Origin: Kiritimatiellia bacterium
GTDB lineage: Bacteria; Verrucomicrobiota; Kiritimatiellia; RFP12; UBA3636
Length of the DNA stretch: 5,311 bases
Direction: 5' to 3'
NCBI GenBank assembly: GCA_017476965.1
Contig: JAFUXX010000340.1
Location: forward strand, 1-5,311
Shown: positions 1 to 5,311 of the stretch, piece after piece
Numbering within the stretch: position 1 is the first letter of the stretch
Layout of the letters: every line of letters starts with the position of its first letter
The notes under the pieces: generated by a model
Seen by the model: the letters and a program-made list of their open reading frames with translations, nothing else
What the model was told of the DNA's origin: nothing
Database searches by the model: none
Translations under genes and position numbers: made by a program

Positions 1-77
1 AAAGCCGTCGCCGCCGCCGCGGCGGCCGCGGCGGCCGCGCGGAGCCCGGAAAGGCTGCGGATCGTGTGCGTTCTCAT
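1..77 (-). CDS. Start of an unidentified gene, probably exported protein (partial, runs off the left edge)
   Basis: An ATG at 77-75 overlaps the rfaE1 stop codon in an ATGA arrangement, the usual sign of translational coupling in an operon. The frame stays open for 25 codons to the window edge. The visible peptide begins MRTHTIRSLSGLR, with three arginines and a histidine, followed by ten alanines and then Thr-Ala. A basic start followed by an uncharged, weakly hydrophobic stretch resembles a signal peptide or membrane anchor, although a pure alanine run is a poor hydrophobic core. A purine-rich stretch (AAAGAAAAG) lies a few bases upstream and may serve as a weak ribosome binding site. The family cannot be named from 25 residues. 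Its place after rfaE1 would suit an envelope or lipopolysaccharide-related protein, but that is inference from position only. Confidence 0.6.
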   Translation of the reverse strand, partial: MRTHTIRSLSGLRAAAAAAAAAATA

Positions 78-1075
78 GTCTTTTCTTTGCGCGCCGCCCT
101 GATCGCGGCGCGGGCGCGGATTTCGTCCGGCGTCGCGACCGCCGTGCCGAGTTTGCCGACCACCACTCCGGCCGCTTCGTTGGCGAAGCGGGCGGCGTCC
201 GCGAGGCCGGATCCGGACGCGAGGGCGAGGGAAAGGGCCGCGATGACGGTGTCGCCGGCGCCGGAAACGTCGAACACCTCGCGGGCGAAGGTCGGGATGC
301 GCTCGAGCGCGCGCCCGCCTTCCGAAAGCAGCATTCCGCCGGGACCGAGCGTCACGACGAGGCTGCCGGGCGAAAACCTGGCGTGTATCGCGGCGCAGAC
401 CTCTTCGGCGGGGAAATCGGCGCCAGGCACGTCGTCGACGCCCGCGAGGCGGAGCGCCTCGGCGCGGTTCGGGGTCATCACCGAAACGCCGGAGTAGTCC
501 ATTCCCGCGCGCGGTTTGGGATCGAGCGCGACGAGACGGGGGCGCTTTTCGAGCGCGAGGATCGCGCGCAGCGAAGCGTTGTCGAGCAGGCCCTTGGCGT
601 AGTCGGACAGGACGATGGCGTCCGCGCGCGCGGCGGCCGGGGCCACGCCGGTGCGCAGCTCCTCTTCCGTGAGCGCGTAGGCCGACGGCGGGGCTTCGCG
701 GTCGAGGCGGCAGATCTGCTGGCGGCGGCACACGACGCGCGTTTTCACGATCGTCGGCCTCTTGTCCGACGCGCTCCCGGGGCACAGGCGCACGCCGAGC
801 GAGGCGAGCGTTTCCGCGAGGCGGGCGCCGCCGGAATCCGTCCCCACCGGAGCGAAGAGTTCGACCTCCGCGCCGAGCGCGGCGAGGTTGGCCGCCACGT
901 TCGCCGCGCCGCCCGGAACGGCGGTTTCGCGGTCCACGCGCACCACCGGAACGGGCGCTTCGGGGGAGAGGCGCGAGGCGTCTCCCCAGACGTACGCGTC
1001 GAGCATGGCGTCCCCGATCACGAGGATGCGCCGCCCTTTCGCCGCGGCGAGGACCTTGTCGGCAGTCCCGTCCAT
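74..1075 (-). CDS. rfaE1: D-glycero-beta-D-manno-heptose-7-phosphate kinase (RfaE1/HldA type, kinase domain only)
   Basis: This cytoplasmic PfkB/ribokinase-family kinase uses ATP to convert D-glycero-D-manno-heptose 7-phosphate to the 1,7-bisphosphate, a step toward the ADP-heptose of the lipopolysaccharide inner core. The 333-residue protein has an N-terminal GDAMLDAYVWG segment (21-31), the sugar-binding GGAANVAANLAALG region (55-68), SDYAKG (157-162), DPKP (185-188), the TPNRAEA strand-helix (201-207), and the PfkB signature DVSGAGDT (269-276) whose Asp275 is the expected catalytic base. The ending NEAAGVVVGKLGTA (299-312) is typical of the RfaE kinase domain. The length matches that domain alone: the cytidylyltransferase half of bifunctional HldE is absent, so a separate RfaE2/HldC enzyme is expected elsewhere. 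The ATG lies 6 bases after the etfA stop. The only purine-rich candidate binding site (AGGGG, 1089-1093) sits about 13 bases upstream inside etfA, so expression probably depends on coupling to etfA. Confidence 0.93.
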   Translation of the reverse strand: MDGTADKVLAAAKGRRILVIGDAMLDAYVWGDASRLSPEAPVPVVRVDRETAVPGGAANVAANLAALGAEVELFAPVGTDSGGARLAETLASLGVRLCPGSASDKRPTIVKTRVVCRRQQICRLDREAPPSAYALTEEELRTGVAPAAARADAIVLSDYAKGLLDNASLRAILALEKRPRLVALDPKPRAGMDYSGVSVMTPNRAEALRLAGVDDVPGADFPAEEVCAAIHARFSPGSLVVTLGPGGMLLSEGGRALERIPTFAREVFDVSGAGDTVIAALSLALASGSGLADAARFANEAAGVVVGKLGTAVATPDEIRARAAIRAARKEKT

Positions 1076-1081
1076 CGCGGC

Positions 1082-2074
1082 TTACGCGCCCCTGCGCGCC
1101 TTGAGGGCCTTCACGATTTCGGGGACGATTTCGTTCAGGTCGCCGACGAGCCCGTAGTCCGCCACGCCGAATATCGGCGCGTCGGGGTCCTTGTTGATCG
1201 CGACGATCGTGTCGGAGCTCTGCATTCCCGCCAGGTGCTGGATCGCGCCCGAGATGCCGACCGCGACGTAGAGCTTGGGGCACACCGTCTTGCCGGTCTG
1301 GCCCACCTGGTGCAGCGGGGAAATCCATCCGGCGTCCACCGCCGCGCGCGAAGCACCGACGGCCGCGCCGAGTTCCGACGCGAGTTCGCGCACGAGGGAG
1401 AACTTTTCGGGCGCGCCGAGACCGCGGCCGCCGGAAACTATGGCCTTGGCGCCGGCGATGTTCACGTCCTCCCCCGCTTCCTTCGTCACCTTCACGCGCT
1501 TCATGCGGCAGGGCGAAGCGGAGAGGTCGACCGGCACGCGCACCGTTTCGCCGGCGGGCGCGCCTTCGACGCGGACCTTCTTGAAGACGTTGCCGCGCAC
1601 CGTCGCCATCTGCGGGCGGGTGTCCGCGCAGACTATCGTCGCCATGACGTTGCCGCCGAACGCGGGGCGCGTCTGGAGCAGGAGCTTCTTTTCGGCGTCG
1701 AAATCCAGCTGCGTGCAGTCCGCGGTGAGGCCGCAGTGCAGCATCGAAGCCGCGGTCGGCGCGAGGGAACGGCCGATCGTCGTCGCGCCGACGAGCACGA
1801 TTTCCGGCTTCTTTTCGCGCACAAGCGACACGAACGCCTCGCTCCACCAGTCGTTCTGGTAGTACGCGAACTGCGGCGCGTCGAGGACGTAGACCTTCGC
1901 CGCGCCGTGGGCGAAAAGTTCGGGGGCGAGTTTTTCCCCGTTTTCGGAAAGAACGACGGCCGCGAGGGCGTAGCCGGACTTGGCCGCGAGCTCCGTGCCC
2001 TTGGAAAGCAGTTCGAGGGCGACGGACTCCAGTTCGCCGTCGCGCTGTTCTGCGAAAACCCAGATTTCGTTCAT
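1082..2074 (-). CDS. etfA: Electron transfer flavoprotein, alpha subunit
   Basis: This is the FAD-carrying large subunit of the cytoplasmic EtfAB heterodimer, which moves electrons between dehydrogenases (typically acyl-CoA dehydrogenases) and other redox partners. The 330-residue protein has an N-terminal alpha/beta domain (1-190, beginning [10 protein letters not shown]) and a C-terminal FAD domain with SGGRGLG (214-220), [10 protein letters not shown] (241-250), QVGQTGKTV (256-264), the family signature [13 protein letters not shown] (268-280), VAINKD (291-296) and ADYGLVGDL (305-313). The motif [14 protein letters not shown] (134-147) resembles EtfA proteins of anaerobes such as the Bcd- and CarE-associated types. 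There is no N-terminal ferredoxin extension. The frame is open far upstream without family similarity; the ATG at 2074 is chosen because the family N-terminus begins there and a good ribosome binding site precedes it. It follows etfB by 11 bases. No acyl-CoA dehydrogenase partner is visible in the window. Confidence 0.96.
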   Translation of the reverse strand: MNEIWVFAEQRDGELESVALELLSKGTELAAKSGYALAAVVLSENGEKLAPELFAHGAAKVYVLDAPQFAYYQNDWWSEAFVSLVREKKPEIVLVGATTIGRSLAPTAASMLHCGLTADCTQLDFDAEKKLLLQTRPAFGGNVMATIVCADTRPQMATVRGNVFKKVRVEGAPAGETVRVPVDLSASPCRMKRVKVTKEAGEDVNIAGAKAIVSGGRGLGAPEKFSLVRELASELGAAVGASRAAVDAGWISPLHQVGQTGKTVCPKLYVAVGISGAIQHLAGMQSSDTIVAINKDPDAPIFGVADYGLVGDLNEIVPEIVKALKARRGA

Positions 2075-2082
2075 TTCGCGGG

Positions 2083-2087
2083 TCCTC
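2083..2087 (-). promoter_or_regulatory. Ribosome binding site of etfA
   Basis: GAGGA on the minus strand lies 8 bases before the etfA ATG and overlaps the etfB stop codon (TGAGGA). It fixes the etfA start at 2074 and suggests that ribosomes finishing etfB can reinitiate on etfA, which would favour equal amounts of the two subunits. Confidence 0.8.
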
Positions 2088-2886
2088 AGACGAGATGCCT
2101 TTCGGCGAGTTTTCCTACGAGCGCGGCGGCCTGTTCGGCCGGAGTGCCGGAGAATACCTGTTTGTTGGCCTTCACCGGCGGCGCGAACACCTTGGCGACG
2201 CGCGTGGGCGAACCCTTGAGACCGATGCATTCCGGATCCGGCGCGAGGTCCTCCACGCCCCAGACCGGGGGCTGGTACGACTTGGCCTTCATCTTGCCGC
2301 GGAGGTTGGCGATGCGCAGCTCGCCCGCCTCCTTGACCACGGTCAGCGCGCACGGGCGCGCCACTTCCCATTCCTCGTAGCCGTCCTCGGTCATGCGGAC
2401 GACCTTGAACGTCTTTTCGTCGAGGACCTCGCACGACTTGGCGTAGGTGAGGCACGGCAGGCCGAGGTTGTTCGCGATGCCGGGGCCGACCTGCGCGGTG
2501 TCGCCGTCCGTCGCCTGCTTGCCGAAAAGCACGATGTCGAACGGGCCGTTTTCGGCCTCCAGCTTCTTGATCGCGAGCGCGATCGTGTAGCCCGTCGCCC
2601 AGGTGTCGGCCCCGCCGAATTCGCGCCCGCACACGAGCACGCCGCCGTCGGCCCCGTGCGCCACCGCGGTTTTCACGACTTCGGCCGCGGGCGGCGGGCC
2701 CATCGTGATGGCGGTCACCGTGGAGCCGGGTTCGGAGGCCTTGAGCTTCAGGGCGAGTTCGAGCGCGTTTTCGTCGAAGGGGTTCACCACGGCCGGCACC
2801 CCGGCGCGGTTGAGGCGGTTGGTCGTCCGGTCGATCGTGACTTTGTCCGAATCCGGGACCTGTTTCATGCAGACGGCGATTTTCAT
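2086..2886 (-). CDS. etfB: Electron transfer flavoprotein, beta subunit
   Basis: This is the small subunit of EtfAB. In classical ETFs it binds AMP; in electron-bifurcating ETFs the same site holds a second FAD. The 266-residue protein begins with the family N-terminus MKIAVCMKQVPD and continues with VVNPFDENALELALKLK (33-49), TAITMGPP (58-65), GADTWATGYTIALAIKKL (92-109), VLFGKQATDGDTAQVGPGIANNLGLP (119-144, the nucleotide-binding region) and a C-terminal arm that embraces the alpha subunit in known structures. The ATGYT and DGDTAQVGP features resemble the group of ETFs from anaerobes that includes bifurcating members; whether this one bifurcates is inference. The start at 2886 is fixed by homology, because the bases just upstream (CGACGCCCATTCC) hold no clear Shine-Dalgarno sequence. 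It is the first gene of the cluster and lies about 34 bases below a strong promoter candidate. Confidence 0.96.
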   Translation of the reverse strand: MKIAVCMKQVPDSDKVTIDRTTNRLNRAGVPAVVNPFDENALELALKLKASEPGSTVTAITMGPPPAAEVVKTAVAHGADGGVLVCGREFGGADTWATGYTIALAIKKLEAENGPFDIVLFGKQATDGDTAQVGPGIANNLGLPCLTYAKSCEVLDEKTFKVVRMTEDGYEEWEVARPCALTVVKEAGELRIANLRGKMKAKSYQPPVWGVEDLAPDPECIGLKGSPTRVAKVFAPPVKANKQVFSGTPAEQAAALVGKLAERHLV

Positions 2887-2893
2887 GGAATGG

Positions 2894-2922
2894 GCGTCGC
2901 GGCGCTTTTCCGCGTCGCGGCG
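2894..2922 (-). repeat. 11-base direct repeat in the etfB leader
   Basis: CGCCGCGACGC occurs twice on the minus strand (2922-2912 and 2904-2894) with an 18-base period, between the TATAAT box and the etfB start codon. The upstream copy is part of an 11-base palindrome, CCGCGACGCGG (2920-2910), close to the predicted transcription start. It may be a regulator site or a chance G+C-rich duplication. Confidence 0.45.
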
Positions 2923-2926
2923 GGGA

Positions 2927-2956
2927 ATTATACCGGAACGGGCCGAAAAAAGCGAA
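2927..2956 (-). promoter_or_regulatory. Promoter P2 for the etfB-etfA-rfaE1 cluster
   Basis: On the minus strand a perfect -10 box, TATAAT, lies at 2932-2927. The best-placed -35 match is TTCGCT (2956-2951, three of six consensus bases) with an 18-base spacer. Transcription would begin near 2920, giving a leader of about 34 bases. An exact TATAAT is unlikely by chance in such G+C-rich DNA, and it is correctly placed ahead of the first gene of the cluster, so the -10 call is firmer than the -35 call. Confidence 0.7.
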
Positions 2957-2996
2957 ACGCCCTCCGCGCCGCCCGATTCGCCCCTTTTCTCCCGTA

Positions 2997-3044
2997 GTTC
3001 GCAGAGGCAAACGCACCGAATCAGGCGCGTTTGCCTCTGCGAAC
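2997..3044. repeat. Perfect 18-bp inverted repeat (hairpin)
   Basis: GTTCGCAGAGGCAAACGC (2997-3014) is followed, after 12 bases, by its exact reverse complement (3027-3044). Two further C-G pairs are possible in the loop. No run of T's follows it on either strand, so it does not look like a standard intrinsic terminator. A dispersed repeat unit, an RNA-stabilising hairpin or a regulator site would each fit. Confidence 0.9.
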
Positions 3045-3062
3045 CACGGCAAAATCTCGGCG

Positions 3063-3099
3063 ACGAGGTTCCAGCCGTCGTATGCGCGTGGAACATCGT
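3063..3099. repeat. Imperfect 11-bp inverted repeat
   Basis: ACGAGGTTCCA (3063-3073) and TGGAACATCGT (3089-3099) are complementary except for one opposed pair (3067 with 3095), leaving a 15-base loop. It lies between promoter candidate P1 and the perfect 18-bp hairpin and would be the first stem in a transcript from P1. Confidence 0.6.
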
Positions 3100-3121
3100 T
3101 GCGGCCCGTTCGCATGGGGAA

Positions 3122-3150
3122 ATCGTACCATGACGGGGCAAGCGAAGCAA
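3122..3150 (-). promoter_or_regulatory. Possible upstream promoter P1
   Basis: On the minus strand TTGCTT (3150-3145) and TACGAT (3127-3122) are separated by exactly 17 bases and match the -35 and -10 consensus at three and five of six positions. Transcription would begin near 3115, about 230 bases upstream of etfB. The bases around its -10 box (CCCGT, three bases, GGTA, two bases, AT, then T's and CCCC) resemble those around P2, which adds support. The weak -35 leaves this uncertain. Confidence 0.4.
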
Positions 3151-3192
3151 ACGGGGAAATGATCGACATCGAACGCCATAAAACGGCTGCGA

Positions 3193-3217
3193 CGGCATTG
3201 AAAGTTTTTCAATGTCG
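3193..3217 (-). terminator. Hairpin after priA, possible terminator
   Basis: CGGCATTGAAA (3193-3203) pairs with TTTCAATGTCG (3207-3217) around a 3-base loop: 8 perfect inner pairs, then a G-T wobble and two further pairs. It begins about 18 bases after the priA stop codon in the direction of transcription. No T-run follows directly on the minus strand (the nearest is a TTTT some 10 bases on), so it may work only with factors or protect the 3' end of the messenger. Its A+T-rich stem stands out from the surrounding G+C-rich DNA. Confidence 0.45.
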
Positions 3218-3235
3218 GCGCGGAGCGGGGCAATG

Positions 3236-5311
3236 TCAGCAGAGGGCGTCGACGTCCGCGGCGGCGACGATGTCGCCGGGCGGGGGCAAGGCCGCGAAGG
3301 CGGCACGCAGGCGCTCGTGGAGCAGACGCGAATCTTCGCCGCGGAGAGTGATCTGGAAGCGCCATGCGCCGTTGGCGCGTTCGACGGCGGCGGGGACCGG
3401 ATCGCCCAGAATCCATCGCGGATCGCCGCGGCCGACGGCGTCCGCGAAGCGCGCGGCGTAGGCTTCGACCGCCTCGCGAACCGTTCCGCGGAACGTGACG
3501 AGGCAGAAGCGCGTGAACGGCGGATAGAACAGCTCCTCGCGCTCGCGCATTTCGGCCTCGGCGAACGCGGCGTAGTCGCCGGCGGCCGCAAGCCGTATCG
3601 CCGGGACGTCGGGAGAGCGCGTCTGCACGATCACGTCGCCCGGCCGGCCGCCGCGGCCGGCGCGGCCCGCCATCTGGGCGACGAGCTGGAACGTGCGCTC
3701 GGCCGCGCGGAAATCGGAAATGGCGAGACCGGAATCGGCGTTGAGGATGCCGGCTAGCGTGACGTTCGGAAAGTCGAGCCCCTTGGCGATCATCTGGGTG
3801 CCGACGAGGATGTCCGTCTTGCCCGCGCGGAACGCGGCCAGTATCTCCTCGTGCGAGCGCTTGCGCGTCGTGACGTCGAGGTCCATCCTGTCGATCTTCG
3901 CGCGCGGAAAAAGCGCCCGGGCGGCTGTTTCCACGCGCTGGGTCCCGACTCCGGCGAGGCGGTAGCCCTCCTCGCCGCAATCCGGGCAGCGCGCCGGCAC
4001 GGGTCGCCACGCGCCGCACACGTGGCAGCGCAGCACGCCGTCGTCGCGGTGGTACGTCATCGCCACGGAGCAGTTGTCGCACGTCTCTTCGCGCCCGCAC
4101 GCCGGGCAGCCGACGCGCGGGGCCCAGCCGCGGCGGTTGAGGAAGAGCATGGTCTGCTCGCCGCACTCCAGCCGCCGGCGGATGGCCTGCACGAGCGTTT
4201 CGGAAAAGATCGCGCCCGGACCGGCGCCGCCGCGCGCGGGCTCGGCGCGCATGTCCACGATCGTCGTCGAAGGCAGCTGGAAGGCGGTCGCGCGGCGCGG
4301 CATGGAACAGAGCGCGTACTTGCCGGAGCGGGCGTTGCGCCACGATTCGAGAGAGGGCGTCGCGGAGCCGAACACCGCGGCGCACCCGGCGAAACGCGCC
4401 AGCACGGCCGCAACGTCGCGCGCGTGGTAGCGCGGGGTTTCGTCCTGCTTGTAGCTCGGCTCGTGCTCTTCGTCCACCACGACGAGCCCGAGTTTCTCCA
4501 CCGGCGCGAAGAGGGCGGAACGGGGACCGACCGCGACGCGCGCCTCGCCGGAGCGCAGGCGCCGCCATTCGTCGTGGCGCTCGCCGCGGCCGAGGCGGCT
4601 GTGCAGCACGGCCACCACGGCGCCGAAGCGGGACACGAACCGCCTGATCGTCTGCGGCGTGAGCGAAATCTCGGGCACGAGGACTATCGCGCCGTACCCG
4701 CGCCGGAGCGTTTCGGCGATCGCCTGGAGGTACACCTCGGTCTTGCCGCTCGCGGTGACGCCGTGCAGCAGGACGGGGCGCGGATCGCCGCCCGGCGGCA
4801 GCGCGGCGACGATCTTGCCGAGCGCGGCCCTCTGGTCTGCGTTGAGCTCCAGCGGCGAAGACGGCGCGATGCGGCGGCCGGCGAGCGGATCGCGGCGGCG
4901 GACGCGCTCTTCGATTGCGACGAGGCCGGCGGCGGCCATCTTGCGGACCGTTTCCGGGGAAACGCCCCACGCACGGAGGAAGCCGGAAAGCAGCTCGCCC
5001 TCCTCGCCGAGTCGGGAAAGGATTTCCTTCTGGCGCGCCGTTTCCGGCTCGGGAGCGCCGGGGACCCTGCGGACGAAGCGCTCGCGTGCGAAACCGTCGC
5101 GCCCGGGATCCGCGGACCCGCGGATCGCGGGCGGCAGCATGGTGCGGAAACACAGGCCGGGAGGCGCGAGGTAGTAGTCCGCCATCCAGAGGCCGAGGCG
5201 CACGAGCGCGGGAGTGAGGGCGGGCGGCCCGGGGGCGACCGACGAAACCGGGCGCAGGCGGCCGGCGAAATCCGACTTCGCGGCGAGGGCGGCCACGGTG
5301 CCCTCCGCCTC
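3236..5311 (-). CDS. priA: Primosomal protein N', replication-restart DNA helicase PriA (N-terminus cut off by the window)
   Basis: PriA recognises stalled or collapsed replication forks and recombination intermediates, unwinds DNA 3' to 5' with ATP and starts reloading of the replicative helicase. 691 residues are visible. The first residues match the end of the 3' DNA-end-binding domain (the LWMADYYLAPPG stretch corresponds to LLWAADYYHHPIG in Escherichia coli). Then come Walker A GVTASGKT (184-191), the DEEH box (280-283) with the following aromatic-rich loop, motif III GSATPS (315-320), eight zinc-binding cysteines in four pairs (402/405, 411/414, 429/432, 442/445), GTQMIAKG (504-511), QMAGRAGRG (546-554) and the C-terminal domain. 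Roughly 50-60 N-terminal residues are missing; the frame is open to position 5311, and the GTG at 5296 is an internal valine, not a start. All catalytic motifs are intact. Confidence 0.97.
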   Translation of the reverse strand, partial: EAEGTVAALAAKSDFAGRLRPVSSVAPGPPALTPALVRLGLWMADYYLAPPGLCFRTMLPPAIRGSADPGRDGFARERFVRRVPGAPEPETARQKEILSRLGEEGELLSGFLRAWGVSPETVRKMAAAGLVAIEERVRRRDPLAGRRIAPSSPLELNADQRAALGKIVAALPPGGDPRPVLLHGVTASGKTEVYLQAIAETLRRGYGAIVLVPEISLTPQTIRRFVSRFGAVVAVLHSRLGRGERHDEWRRLRSGEARVAVGPRSALFAPVEKLGLVVVDEEHEPSYKQDETPRYHARDVAAVLARFAGCAAVFGSATPSLESWRNARSGKYALCSMPRRATAFQLPSTTIVDMRAEPARGGAGPGAIFSETLVQAIRRRLECGEQTMLFLNRRGWAPRVGCPACGREETCDNCSVAMTYHRDDGVLRCHVCGAWRPVPARCPDCGEEGYRLAGVGTQRVETAARALFPRAKIDRMDLDVTTRKRSHEEILAAFRAGKTDILVGTQMIAKGLDFPNVTLAGILNADSGLAISDFRAAERTFQLVAQMAGRAGRGGRPGDVIVQTRSPDVPAIRLAAAGDYAAFAEAEMREREELFYPPFTRFCLVTFRGTVREAVEAYAARFADAVGRGDPRWILGDPVPAAVERANGAWRFQITLRGEDSRLLHERLRAAFAALPPPGDIVAAADVDALC

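Larger units (their letters stand above)
2936..3115 (-). ncRNA. Candidate structured RNA or long etfB leader
   Basis: This part of the priA-etfB gap holds nested complementarity that no protein gene explains. Outer arms CGGCCCGTTC (3102-3111, plus strand) and GAACGGGCCG (2936-2945) are perfectly complementary over 10 bases, 156 bases apart. They enclose an imperfect 11-bp hairpin (3063-3099) and a perfect 18-bp hairpin (2997-3044). A promoter-like pair lies just upstream and would start transcription near 3115. On the minus strand six T's (2951-2946) follow a small GCGAA/TTCGC stem and could end a transcript of about 170 bases weakly; otherwise the RNA would continue into etfB. It does not match tRNA, and I do not see the conserved signal-recognition-particle RNA core. 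A dispersed palindromic repeat is the main alternative. Confidence 0.3.

Noticed and set aside
383..2380. Long plus-strand open frame of 665 codons opposite rfaE1, etfA and part of etfB
   Set aside because: The translation is arginine-, histidine- and alanine-rich with no family features, and it runs antisense through three well-recognised genes. It is an expected shadow of G+C-rich codon use.
2997..3044. The 18-bp hairpin as an intrinsic terminator
   Set aside because: Neither strand carries a T-run after the stem: the minus strand continues TACGGGAGAAAAGG and the plus strand CACGGCAAAATC.
2887..3115. Small protein starting MRTGRNDVPRAYDGW at 3115, almost at the predicted start of a P1 transcript
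   Set aside because: The frame has no stop before etfB, has no ribosome binding site and runs on through etfB out of frame until it merges with the etfA frame. The perfect palindrome inside it points to structure, not coding.
3210..3240. Near-repeat of CAATGTCGGC (3210-3219) and CAATGTCAGC (3231-3240) around the priA stop
   Set aside because: It is only ten bases with one mismatch, and one copy is part of the hairpin and the other of the priA coding end. It is too short to call.
3021..5153. Minus-strand open frame of 710 codons overlapping priA in another frame
   Set aside because: Its translation is dominated by arginine, proline and alanine, while the overlapping frame encodes every PriA motif. 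It is a shadow frame.
3236..5296. GTG at 5296 as the start of priA
   Set aside because: The frame stays open to the window edge, and the protein at this point aligns well inside the N-terminal domain of PriA, so the true start lies outside the window.

Overview
The window comes from a G+C-rich bacterium (about two-thirds G+C by eye, with strongly G/C-biased third codon positions). All recognisable genes lie on the minus strand. An ADP-heptose pathway kinase points to a Gram-negative envelope with heptose-containing lipopolysaccharide. An electron-transfer flavoprotein pair resembling the types found in anaerobes hints at an anaerobic or fermentative life. The phylum cannot be fixed from this sequence. 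A G+C-rich anaerobe from the Verrucomicrobiota, Kiritimatiellota or Lentisphaerota would fit, but that is only a guess.

Layout, read in the direction of transcription from the right edge to the left. (1) 5311-3236: priA, the replication-restart helicase, cut at its N-terminus by the window edge and otherwise intact through its stop. (2) 3235-2887: a 349-base intergenic region with no convincing protein gene. It holds a hairpin just after priA, an upstream promoter-like pair (P1), an imperfect hairpin, a perfect 18-bp inverted repeat, a 10-bp pair of distant complementary arms that would close the whole segment, and a near-consensus promoter with a perfect TATAAT box (P2) just before etfB. (3) 2886-1: a tight gene cluster of etfB, etfA, rfaE1 (hldA, kinase only) and the beginning of a further gene whose start overlaps the rfaE1 stop as ATGA. 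The spacings are 11 bases, 6 bases and a 4-base overlap, so this is very probably one operon.

EtfB and EtfA form a heterodimeric flavoprotein that passes electrons between dehydrogenases. RfaE1 phosphorylates heptose-7-phosphate for lipopolysaccharide core synthesis. The two functions share an operon without an evident biochemical link. The least explained part of the window is the structured intergenic region between priA and etfB. It could be a long regulatory leader of the etf operon, a small RNA gene or a dispersed palindromic repeat. Everything else is recognisable housekeeping or metabolic content, and I see no mobile element, CRISPR array, tRNA or rRNA.
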